Shown one piece after another: positions 41,301 to 47,817 of a stretch of 64,000 nucleotides of DNA. Position 1 is the stretch's first letter; each line of letters starts with the position of its first letter. A program made the position numbers and the translations under genes. The notes beneath the pieces are model-generated. The model had not been told where the DNA came from. It did no database searches and saw only the letters and a list, made by a program, of their open reading frames with translations. Origin of the DNA: Rubripirellula tenax (lineage in GTDB: Bacteria > Planctomycetota > Planctomycetia > Pirellulales > Pirellulaceae); contig NZ_SJPW01000006.1 of the NCBI RefSeq assembly GCF_007860125.1, forward strand, positions 491,844-555,843, in the 5' to 3' direction.

Positions 41301-41597
41301 GGTTTGTTTGACATGCACGGCAATGTGCAAGAGTGGTGCCAGGAGCGGCATCGTGACTACGGCAATTCGCTGGGTTCGACAAACGAAGACGTTGCGGATA
41401 TCGATCCCGTAACCGACACGGTGCGTCGCGTGCTTCGGGGCGGTTCGTTCGGCGTTCGCGGACTCGACGTGCGATCCGCGGCGCGAAGCTATAACCGCCC
41501 GCCCAACCGTTACAACAATTCGGGTTTCCGGCCCGCTCGGACGGAAGTTGATCCGACCAACGCGCTAACCGATGCTCGCTCTAACGCGTCGAAGTGA
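35322..41597 (+). CDS. Ser/Thr kinase - STAND-like NTPase - TM - FGE-like fusion
   Basis: About 2091 aa from the ATG at 35322 (a TTG at 35286 is also in frame; numbering below counts from it). Residues ~165-440: Hanks kinase with GEGGYGRVYLA, VAVKVP, HRDVKPGNILI, DFGLA, and SPEQARGES; all catalytic residues present. Residues ~490-830: P-loop NTPase of nSTAND1 type (Walker A GPSGCGKSS ~498, Walker B VVVLDQFEQ ~570, then LLPRLES and RASRFM-like helices). A TM helix lies at ~900-918 (FTLVSLIMLAFG). Then HEAT/TPR-like repeats and ~1817-2090 a FGE-sulfatase/SUMF1-like domain (TGYRLPTEAEWEYACRAG, MHGNVQEW, RVLRGGSF, NSGFRPAR) lacking the CxxxC active-site pair, so not a working FGE. Confidence 0.88.
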   Translation: MLPEVARQLEALWDQGEDPPPIFELLRPYRDSDPTQLVAVLLQDQKHRWKTDRPLRVEEYLAEFPGVANDPKCKLQLAVGEFDATRSDGALPRIQDFVSRFPEIRDPLRSRLLAIESTSDETLLSDAKDIAGTSRRQGHLDETFITDPAAEIPSDVRYVPKRILGEGGYGRVYLAFDRDLRRDVAVKVPTTKYQWKPGDVEIYLDEARTVARLDHPNVVPVYDMGRTDDGSIFVVSKFIEGYTLRHRMIDGPLEPAESAAILATIAMGLDHAHQRRIIHRDVKPGNILIEQSTGIAYVADFGLAIRNNDPLEEDRIVGTPAYMSPEQARGESHRLDGRSDIFSLGIIMYEILGRRKPFRGSTSNEVLHEVVSIDPPKLRDIDESIPAELERICMKALSKRASDRYATAADFAQDLLSWQDDTNAASDVLQVIPKGLRSFDADDASFFLDLIPGPRSRDGLPETIRFWKNKIEETDAEKTFNVGLIYGPSGCGKSSMVKAGLLPRLESTVTAIYLEATAEDTELRILRGLQKKIPDLPRNLELVETFSWLRRQVGRKTVVVLDQFEQWLHANRADYDLNLVRALRQCDGEHLQSIVMVRDDFSMAASRFMRELETPILEGHNFATVDLFDVAHAADVLTKFGQSFGRLPVQEAQISNEQRQFVDAVANGLANDGKVVSVRLALFAEMIKGKPWLPGTLAEVGGTDGIGTNFLEEMFGNQNANPEHLRHQQAARQVLMALLPEVGTDIKGHMRSHAELLDASGYRSQPREFNDLLRILDGKMRLITPTDPEGFHSESNSDRSLKFYQLTHDYLVPSLRAWLTRKQVETLSGRASLALAERSAVWNAKPERRHLPSSLEWARIKWFTDKMFWSEPQRKMMASAGTVHGVRFSVFTLVSLIMLAFGLHVRDRVVQANSDYRTTGLLTAITNAKIDQLPDIIVKIRSDRSELDQKLRADIERYPIDSNERLNLSLALLPSDASQLRYLSERLLDARADQVEAIRDLLVRPDAKLVDDLWNAAKDDPSGDSSQLLPAVSALATYDPGNEANWNQVAQRVTDALVKENSLRVSIWINLLRPARRHLIAPLASVYRDESRNRSQSQIRQATDILEDYAADDLDVLSELLFDGQPYQFESLFDAFARMGDPAKEKIEQELDRKLKHVWPSDLLGESLGEPDSEVKGMVEKSNGIVADRFAMCQSMPIDDMLPTAELLGEFGYRPTRIRPYFHQSSIFVAVAWTRDRQPWRMVVDESAESIRAMDVQFQAEGFMPVDVSGYVNESTGFEGFAAVWRDREKATDDTRLYVDVRHVDVASLQENFANDGFPFAQSLQGFRGLGGFRKYCGVVSSQDHKSTVFLSQSRQGFGRKEYFDRIYWDIDLGLGYKPPSARSRTQVALRAADDLISSGDSGLKVRFERGKARFELGFDDEAIDDFDAIIDQLSIRDSSLDDPNENRLAMLVEALRCRSVIHARASRSDAAKADFESFVETTSDEREIVFLETVLAAHLADDAGAVERFEEFIDTHDKDGATLFLAAKTHAILAATHRERDASRSRVHADRAISLLTAAVENGFDDFTMIRDDVALEPICEAKGFEGTLKSLGADLRIASVWNTSNWLESRISHGLSPQEQIAQARQYQADGFRIAAVTAVSDGNDVISASIWHRPNVADVAVETLARRQANAAIAKIRLGEDKNVWRMLKESPDPRLRTWILHRLGQTRTSPSIIAERLSVETDLSVRRVLILSLGLYQNPTEIDIESVSAQLEVLYQLDPDPGIHSAAEWALRRWGKLPKLSQMSTELIIGSSLPSASSRKRTWSTTVRGLTMVSLPGPVEFVMGSPPTQPSRSTYEMLHRNRIDRHFAIAAREITVEQFHEFIEQVPSINHTFTERDAPDATCPQTSVTWYEAAAYCRWLSEQEGVPEDQMCYPPIPEIKNGMVVPDDYLGRTGYRLPTEAEWEYACRAGTRTSRHYGNCDELLDQYAWFSANSEDRTRPVGTLMPNDFGLFDMHGNVQEWCQERHRDYGNSLGSTNEDVADIDPVTDTVRRVLRGGSFGVRGLDVRSAARSYNRPPNRYNNSGFRPARTEVDPTNALTDARSNASK

Positions 41598-41808
41598 CGA
41601 CGGCGAAGTTCGTTTGTTCCTTGGGTTGGACTCAATTTCGCATATCGAACGGCAACGGTCGTAGATCGGCGACTGAACAAGCGGCATGATCGGCAAGACA
41701 GGGATGATCGGTTTTTTTTCGCCGGTCGCTCAAGATGGCGCATAATTCTTCGCCGCACTTGCCGTCCGACTCGTCGGATCCCGCTCAACCCTTTTCGCCT
41801 GCCTGACG

Positions 41809-44040
41809 ATGAAGAAGCCTGCATCCGTGATCGCGTTGACCCTGCCTGCACTCGGCGGGTTGGCTGCATTGTCTTGGGAAGTCATTTGGCAATTGCGGAC
41901 GTCGCTCGCTTTCGGCGTCAGCGCTTCCGGCGCTGCGATCACGCTGGCGACGATGATGGCGGGGATGACGATCGGCGCATCGCTGTGCGGTCGGTTCATC
42001 GATCGAAGAAAAAGCACTCACCCGCTTCGGTTGTACGGGTACCTTGAACTTGCGATCGGCGTATGCGGGCTCGCACTTGGTTCCTGTTTTGCGTGGCTCG
42101 AACAGCTCGACCGCGTTGTCTACCAGTCACAGCCCGCGCTGGCGCCGCTTACGCAGCTATTCGGTGTGGTCGTCGTGATCTTGATCCCGGCTGCATGCAT
42201 GGGCGCCAGCATTCCGATTTTTGGCCGAATCGGAAAACGATTTGATGTGTCCATGTCGCTCCTCTACGGCATCAACACGCTTGGCGCAGCGGTGGGCACG
42301 TTGTTGGTCGCGTTTTGGATGATTCCCGAATTCGGTTTACAGGGAACAGCCGTGTTGACCGCGCTGATCAATGTGGCCGTCGGCGTGACCGCATACCTAG
42401 TCGCTGGAAAGAATGAAGCAGGATCCCAGGCTGAAACCAGTGCGAGTGTCGGCGATATCGATACGCCATCGCGAAGCGTACTGGGAATCGTATTCATGAC
42501 CGGATTCGTTACATTCTTGTTGGAAGTCGCCTGGTTCCGCGCCCTGCGCGCTGCGTTCGAAACGACCACCACCGGGTTTTCTGTGATGCTGGCTGTGGTG
42601 CTTGTCACACTCGGCATTGCTGCTCGGCTGGTTCCGAGGATCAAACAATACACAACGCGATTGGATTTGATCTTGATCTTCGCGGGGATTGCGATTTTCA
42701 TCGGCACTCCGCTGATTGAACGGATGGACGTACTGCTGCTGACCTTGGGCAGCCACAACACGCCGATCCATTGGTTCTGTACGACGCTGTTGTTGGTCGG
42801 GCCTGCGGTGTTCTTGCTGGGCATCGCACTGCCGTGGCATTTAGAAGACGGATATTCGTCGAAAGCACTCGGAAGAATTTACGCCGTCAACACGATCGGC
42901 TCGGTGCTGGGTGCGCTCAGTGCGGCTTGGATCTTCCTGCCGATGTTCGGATTCGTACACACTGCCTGGATCGCCGGATTCATGGTCTTGGCAGTCACCT
43001 ATGCCTTGTACGGCATCCGGCTTCCCGTCTGGTCGCATGGGGTAGCAGTCGCCGCGATGGTGGTTGCCGTGATGATGGATTCAGGGGTCGGTCGCGAGCG
43101 CATTTTGTTCTCGTATCCGTACGGTGAACACACGGTAATCGCACACCACGAGGGCCCCGACGCAGCGACGTCGGCGATCGAATTCGCCAACGGCAGCCGC
43201 GGGGTCTTCATTGACGGATTCGCGGCTGCGGCATTCTGGCCGACGGCGCATTACATGGATTGGATGGGGTCGTTGCCGGTGCTGTTGAGCGACCAGACCG
43301 ACGAAGCATTGGTGATCTGTTTCGGTACAGGACAGACGGCCAACGCAGTTCGCAAAGAAGGCATCAAGCACACTACGATTGTCGACATCAATCCGGCAGT
43401 GTTCGCGATTGCGAAACACTTTCCCGGCAATGATCGTGTGTTGGAGGCCGAAAACGTTGATCCGATTCTGATGGATGGTCGTGCATTTCTGCGTCGCACC
43501 ACGAAGACGTTCAACGTGATCACGTTGGAGCCGATGCCGCCGAACCACGCGGGCGTCAACGCGTTGTATTCGAAAGAGTTTTACGAAACGGCTAAAAAGA
43601 AACTTCGCCCTGGTGGGATCATTGCCCAGTGGTTGCCATCGCACTTGGTTTCCGAAGAACACGCACGGTCGATCGCTCGCACGTTCCAAGAAGTTTTCCC
43701 CAACGCCGCGCTGTGGGCCGACCCGAGTGACTACAACGGCATTCTTCTCGGTTGCAACGACGAATCGATTCCGCTCGGCGAAAGCTGGCCGGGATTGGAT
43801 CACGCGGGCGATGGACGAGTCGTGCTGCAGCGAACGCTTGACGCGGAACAGATTCGCGACGCCCTACTGCTGCCACCGGATCAGCTTCGTCGGTATGCGA
43901 TGACTGGCGACGTTGTGACCGACGACAACCAGCTATTGGCGTATGGTAAGCGGCTGGCGATCAAGGAATCGGGGCCACGCAGCACCGAAGTGGTGTACCG
44001 CGAATTCAAGAACCAAGAGTTGCCCGTGGATGCCAATTAA
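41809..44040 (+). CDS. Fused membrane transporter-like / spermidine synthase-like protein
   Basis: 743 aa. The first ~420 residues contain about 11-12 hydrophobic segments (LALTLPALGGLAALSWEVIW; VVVVILIPAACMGASIPIFG; TGFVTFLLEVAWFRALR). The C-terminal ~300 aa is a Rossmann spermidine/polyamine-aminopropyltransferase fold: VICFGTGQTANAVRKEG, TTIVDINPAVFAIAKHFP, VITLEPMPPNHAGVNALYSKEFY. This fusion is widespread in bacteria and its substrate is not established; the conserved polyamine-binding Asp residues are not evident, so actual aminopropyl transfer is doubtful. A hairpin directly follows the stop. Confidence 0.82.
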   Translation: MKKPASVIALTLPALGGLAALSWEVIWQLRTSLAFGVSASGAAITLATMMAGMTIGASLCGRFIDRRKSTHPLRLYGYLELAIGVCGLALGSCFAWLEQLDRVVYQSQPALAPLTQLFGVVVVILIPAACMGASIPIFGRIGKRFDVSMSLLYGINTLGAAVGTLLVAFWMIPEFGLQGTAVLTALINVAVGVTAYLVAGKNEAGSQAETSASVGDIDTPSRSVLGIVFMTGFVTFLLEVAWFRALRAAFETTTTGFSVMLAVVLVTLGIAARLVPRIKQYTTRLDLILIFAGIAIFIGTPLIERMDVLLLTLGSHNTPIHWFCTTLLLVGPAVFLLGIALPWHLEDGYSSKALGRIYAVNTIGSVLGALSAAWIFLPMFGFVHTAWIAGFMVLAVTYALYGIRLPVWSHGVAVAAMVVAVMMDSGVGRERILFSYPYGEHTVIAHHEGPDAATSAIEFANGSRGVFIDGFAAAAFWPTAHYMDWMGSLPVLLSDQTDEALVICFGTGQTANAVRKEGIKHTTIVDINPAVFAIAKHFPGNDRVLEAENVDPILMDGRAFLRRTTKTFNVITLEPMPPNHAGVNALYSKEFYETAKKKLRPGGIIAQWLPSHLVSEEHARSIARTFQEVFPNAALWADPSDYNGILLGCNDESIPLGESWPGLDHAGDGRVVLQRTLDAEQIRDALLLPPDQLRRYAMTGDVVTDDNQLLAYGKRLAIKESGPRSTEVVYREFKNQELPVDAN

Positions 44041-44061
44041 CTTCGAACAAAAGTTTCGAAG
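44041..44061. terminator. Hairpin between convergent genes
   Basis: CTTCGAA (44041-44047) and TTCGAAG (44055-44061) form a 7-bp stem with a 7-nt loop immediately after the TAA of the spermidine synthase-like gene and 12 bp beyond the PP2C stop. It is suited to end both transcripts, though no T-tract is present. Confidence 0.45.
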
Positions 44062-44072
44062 ACGTCGGACAT

Positions 44073-45395
44073 TCAATGATCGATGGCGGTTTCGTTCGCC
44101 GCTCGGTTGTTCTGTTCACGAAGCTGGTTCATTGTCTCGATGACAGCTTCCGATTGGGCACGGATGGCGTCTTTGACATTTTTGGTTTCGATGGCAACGC
44201 GGCCCTCGTCTTGGAACGCGTCAACTTTTTGCCAGTCCATCATCCAATTGTTTTGATTGGCGGCATCACGCAGCGCCTGGACCGTTTCACCGAGACGCTC
44301 GTAGAGCGCCTTGGTCGGCGTCGCATCATATTCGCGATAAGGGCCCTGGTTCCCCGAATGCGATGACGAAGGTCGTTTTCGCTTACGAACCTGCAGCCAC
44401 TCGTAGATCGCAATTGCCGAAGTGATCATTCCAAGCAGCAATGCCACCACCATTGGTCCGACCCAATTTTGGTCGCCCAGTTGATCGGGGTCATAGGGAT
44501 CGACGACCGACAGGATGCCCAGTAACAACGCGCCGGTCAAACATATAGCGACCGTTGCCAAGATAGCGCGAGACACAGCCGGTTCGGATCGATTGCGTTT
44601 TTGCGGGACGCCGGGCTGCTTGCCGACGATCGGATCGACCACACGGACGATAATGACCGACGTGTTGTCGGGACCGCCGCGAAGGTTTGCAAGGTCGACC
44701 AGAACTCGGACCGCTTTTTCTTCGGGAAGGCAATCTAGAAGCGCCCCGATTTCGTCGTCTTCGACTAGCCCCGTTAGACCGTCGCTGCACAACAGGAACT
44801 GGTCATCTTTTTCGATCGGAAACGGTCCTTCGACGTCGACGTCGACCACCGCGTGCGGGCCGAGCGATCGCGTGATGACATTTTTGGGGATGCCCTGGCC
44901 CGTTTGTCCGGTGGCTTCCATTTCCCAAACAAGCGAGTGGTCAAAGGTCAGCTGTTCGAACTTGCCCGCCCTCAGCCGATACGCTCGAGAGTCACCGACG
45001 TGGCCGACAAAGGCTCCGCTGGGCGAAAGCACCAATGCACTGGCCGTCGTTCCCATGTTATGGAATTCGGGATTGTTTTGACCGCGTTGGTGGATTTCGT
45101 CATTCGCATCCGAGACGGCCGCGCGAAGTGCATCGGCGGTGGACGATGCATGTGAACGAAAAAACTGCATCGCAATTCTTTCCGTCGCCATCTGGCTGGC
45201 CAATTCACCCGCGGCGTGAGCACCCATTCCGTCGGCGACGACAAACAAGTGCCCTCGATTCCAAAAACGTTCTTCGGACTTCGCCGGCAAACACGCCAGC
45301 GAGTCCTGGTTGTTGGCCCGACGCATGCCGACGTCCGTCAGATGCGCGAAAACGATTCCAGGATTCCAAGACTCCGGCACCGGCGATTGACTCAA
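44073..45395 (-). CDS. PP2C-type Ser/Thr phosphatase, membrane-anchored
   Basis: 440 aa from a TTG at 45395 (no ATG fits). Residues ~10-260 are a PP2C/SpoIIE-like domain: VGMRRANNQDSLAC, VVADGMGAHAAGELAS, MGTTASALVLSPSGAFVGHVGDSRAYRLRAG (two blocks), LCSDGLTGLVEDDEIG and GGPDNTSVIIVRV, giving the metal-binding Asp residues. Two TM segments follow (ILATVAICLTGALLLGILSVV and MVVALLLGMITSAIAIYEW) and then a charged C-terminal domain of about 90 aa. It could counteract the kinase fusion at 35322 or other Hanks kinases. Confidence 0.88.
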   Translation of the reverse strand: MSQSPVPESWNPGIVFAHLTDVGMRRANNQDSLACLPAKSEERFWNRGHLFVVADGMGAHAAGELASQMATERIAMQFFRSHASSTADALRAAVSDANDEIHQRGQNNPEFHNMGTTASALVLSPSGAFVGHVGDSRAYRLRAGKFEQLTFDHSLVWEMEATGQTGQGIPKNVITRSLGPHAVVDVDVEGPFPIEKDDQFLLCSDGLTGLVEDDEIGALLDCLPEEKAVRVLVDLANLRGGPDNTSVIIVRVVDPIVGKQPGVPQKRNRSEPAVSRAILATVAICLTGALLLGILSVVDPYDPDQLGDQNWVGPMVVALLLGMITSAIAIYEWLQVRKRKRPSSSHSGNQGPYREYDATPTKALYERLGETVQALRDAANQNNWMMDWQKVDAFQDEGRVAIETKNVKDAIRAQSEAVIETMNQLREQNNRAANETAIDH

Positions 45396-45419
45396 GCGAA
45401 GGTAGGATAGAAACGGGTG

Positions 45420-45482
45420 GGGATCATCGATGATCCCGTACCGTGGAACAATACGTGGCGGAAACGAATCACTGCCACGTAT
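45420..45482 (-). promoter_or_regulatory. Perfect 18-bp palindrome and inverted repeat upstream of PP2C gene
   Basis: GGGATCATCGATGATCCC (45420-45437) is an 18-bp perfect palindrome, 25-42 bp upstream of the PP2C start. A second inverted repeat, ATACGTGGC/GCCACGTAT (45451-45459, 45474-45482), lies just upstream. The palindrome could be an operator or mRNA leader hairpin; the second could terminate the nitroreductase transcript. Confidence 0.5.
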
Positions 45483-45649
45483 GGGATGACAACGTTGTAT
45501 TTCGCGGTACTCTCGGGCGGCTAGACGCCTAGGAAAATACAGCCTGGGTATAGCTTAGCGGATAACGAGCCATTTTGGGTTGCTGGCAAGGTTCTTCACG
45601 GAACGCAAAACGAAGAGATCTCGCCGTCACCGCCCGTTTTTCGCCACGA

Positions 45650-46258
45650 TCAACCGTCAAACTTCGCCGGATTCCCCCAAGTTCCCGAAAAAACCTGCTC
45701 GTGGATCCCCAGTCGCTTTCGCTCGCCTTGATCACGCTGATTAAGTTTTCGACCCAGATCATCATTCGGCTCGCTGGTATCGGGATATCCGAGGGCGATT
45801 GCGGTTTCGGGCTGGTGCCCTTCCGGAATTCCATACAACAGTCGCGCGGCGGTCAGGTTCAATCCCGCCATTTGATGGACTTGCAATCCAAGCTCTGCGG
45901 CTTGCAGGGCAAGGTGCGCCGCGGCCTGGCCCAGATCGTGCAACGCCACCCGATTGGGTTGCCCGTTGTATTGAAACGTCGGGCGAATCACCGAAATCAT
46001 CAATACTCCCGCTTTGGCAGCCCACGGTTGATTGGCCTCCAACAGGCACCCCAACATGCGATCGAAGGACGCGGTATCTTGTCGCTTTGCAATGATCCAT
46101 GACCAGGGTTGGTCGTTAAAACTGCTAGCGGCCCACCGAGCGGCTTCCAAGCACCGCACTAACTTTTTGTCCTCAACCGCTTTTGTCTCGAATCGATAGG
46201 GGCTCCACCGATTGGCGATCGCATCGATGACTTCATGGTTGGTCGGATTCACGGTCAT
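45650..46258 (-). CDS. Nitroreductase family FMN-dependent oxidoreductase
   Basis: 202 aa from the ATG at 46258 (MTVNPTNHEVIDAIANRWSPYRF). RWSPYRFETKAV, ARWAASSFNDQPWSWIIA (the FMN-binding SSxN/QPW), and LHDLGQAAAHLALQAAELGLQVHQMAG are nitroreductase signatures; AIALGYPD closes the family domain. It reduces nitro or quinone-type compounds with NAD(P)H, acting as a dimer. The frame is open to 46363 but that overlaps the divergent promoter. It is only 46 bp from the aldehyde dehydrogenase start on the opposite strand, so the two may share regulation. Confidence 0.87.
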   Translation of the reverse strand: MTVNPTNHEVIDAIANRWSPYRFETKAVEDKKLVRCLEAARWAASSFNDQPWSWIIAKRQDTASFDRMLGCLLEANQPWAAKAGVLMISVIRPTFQYNGQPNRVALHDLGQAAAHLALQAAELGLQVHQMAGLNLTAARLLYGIPEGHQPETAIALGYPDTSEPNDDLGRKLNQRDQGERKRLGIHEQVFSGTWGNPAKFDG

Positions 46259-46304
46259 GGTCGGGTTTTCCCAAAAGTGCGTTTTTTGATTGATACAGAC
46301 ACTA

Positions 46305-47726
46305 ATGCAACATCGTACTGAGCTGAACCCGTGGGGCGAAACGACGACCAAGGCCGCCACCAAGACTCGGTGCAGGGTGATCGCATCGGTCGCACATCAG
46401 CTTGCGTCGGCGACGACAGAGTTCACGCGACTTTGCGCCAGCGACCAGCGGTGTGACCCGGTCGAAACCATCACTTCCGAACTGCTTCCGCTGTGTGCAG
46501 CACTCCGCTGGATCGGGCGAAGCGGGCCGCGAGTCCTGTCGCCGCGACGGGTTGGATTTGCCGGTCGACCGATGTGGCTGGCTGGTGTCCAGAGCCACGT
46601 TGAACGCCAACCACACGGGCTGGTCTTGGTGTTGGGAACATGGAATTATCCGTTGCTGCTGCCGGGAGTTCAAATGGCGCAGGCGCTGGCCGCGGGCAAT
46701 CGGGTTCTCGTCAAGCCAGCCGCGGGATGTGAATTGGCGACGGCACGACTGGTCCGCGCGTTTTACGATGCGGGTGTGCCGCCGGAGTCACTGAACCCAA
46801 TCAATTCGTCGACCGAATCCGCCACTGCCGCGATGGACGCGGGTGTGGATTTGATCGTCTTGACCGGTTCGGCTGAGACCGGGCGACGCGTGTTGGAGCG
46901 GGCATCCCAGAGTCTGACGCCGGTGATCGCTGAACTGAGCGGTTGTGACGCCGTCATCGTGCTGCCGGATGCCGATATTGAACGTGCTGCACAAGCGATT
47001 GTGTTTGGGTTGACGTTCAATTCCGGCGCGACCTGCATCGCGCCTCGCAGGTTGATTGCCGACGAACCGACGGCGGACCGACTGCTCCAAGCCATTCGGT
47101 CGCGACTGGCGACGAGCCCTTCGGTGGTCGTTCACTCGTCGGCACGAATGGCCGTGGCTGACGTCATACGCCGTTCTCTCTCGGAGGGATGCGTCGACGC
47201 GCTCGGCAACGTAGATGTCGATGCGCTCGCGACGTCCGGTCGAATGTTGCCGGCGGTGCTGGACCAAGTCGTGCCCGACCATCCGGTAGCGACCGCCGAC
47301 ATTTTTGCGCCGGTTACGTCAATCATGCGGGTCGAACAAATCGTAGATGCCGTCGGAATCGTGAACGATTGCCGGTACCGTTTGGCGGCGTCGATCTTCG
47401 GGAATCGCGTTGCTGCCGCTGAAATGGCGAAGCGATTGTCTGTCGGTACCGTCACGTTGAACGATCTGATCGTTCCGACGGCCGACCCGCGCTTACCGTT
47501 CGGCGGTCGCGGCGACAGCGGATTCGGTGTGACGCGAGGCGTCGAAGGTTTGTTATCGATGACCACACCCAAGGTGGTGTCGGAACGAACAGGAAGCTGG
47601 GCCCCACACTTACGAGCCCGCACGGAAAACGATGAACGCATTCTCTCTGCCATGGTCGGATGGTTGCACGGCACCGCATCGCTGCGGTTAGCCTCGCTGA
47701 AACGGATGGTCCGACGCGACGAATAG
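46305..47726 (+). CDS. Aldehyde dehydrogenase, possibly carotenoid type
   Basis: 473 aa from the ATG at 46305 (a TTG at 46290 is in frame). NAD(P)-dependent ALDH fold: VLGTWNYPLLLPGVQ (N of the active site), LTGSAETGRRV cofactor loop, VIAELSGCDAVIV with the general base Glu, and FNSGATCIAPRR with the nucleophilic Cys. The ELSGCDA variant of the usual ELGG is notable. It is followed 91 bp later by a CrtI-type desaturase, so a role oxidising a carotenoid aldehyde to a carotenoic acid (as in staphyloxanthin-type C30 pathways) is inferred. Confidence 0.82.
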   Translation: MQHRTELNPWGETTTKAATKTRCRVIASVAHQLASATTEFTRLCASDQRCDPVETITSELLPLCAALRWIGRSGPRVLSPRRVGFAGRPMWLAGVQSHVERQPHGLVLVLGTWNYPLLLPGVQMAQALAAGNRVLVKPAAGCELATARLVRAFYDAGVPPESLNPINSSTESATAAMDAGVDLIVLTGSAETGRRVLERASQSLTPVIAELSGCDAVIVLPDADIERAAQAIVFGLTFNSGATCIAPRRLIADEPTADRLLQAIRSRLATSPSVVVHSSARMAVADVIRRSLSEGCVDALGNVDVDALATSGRMLPAVLDQVVPDHPVATADIFAPVTSIMRVEQIVDAVGIVNDCRYRLAASIFGNRVAAAEMAKRLSVGTVTLNDLIVPTADPRLPFGGRGDSGFGVTRGVEGLLSMTTPKVVSERTGSWAPHLRARTENDERILSAMVGWLHGTASLRLASLKRMVRRDE

Positions 47727-47817
47727 CCCGATCTTTGCCGAAGCTGGTTAACGCTCTACAGTTATGCGTATCCGCCCGGTGCTGAGCAACCTTTCGAATT
47801 CCTAGAACAAACTTTCC

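Noticed and set aside
35322-41597. FGE-like domain as a diversity-generating-retroelement variable protein
   Set aside because: No reverse transcriptase or template repeat is visible in the window; only the fold resembles such targets.
41700-41720. T-tract at about 41709-41716 as a terminator
   Set aside because: No stable stem of sufficient length is directly upstream, so a T-run alone is not a terminator.
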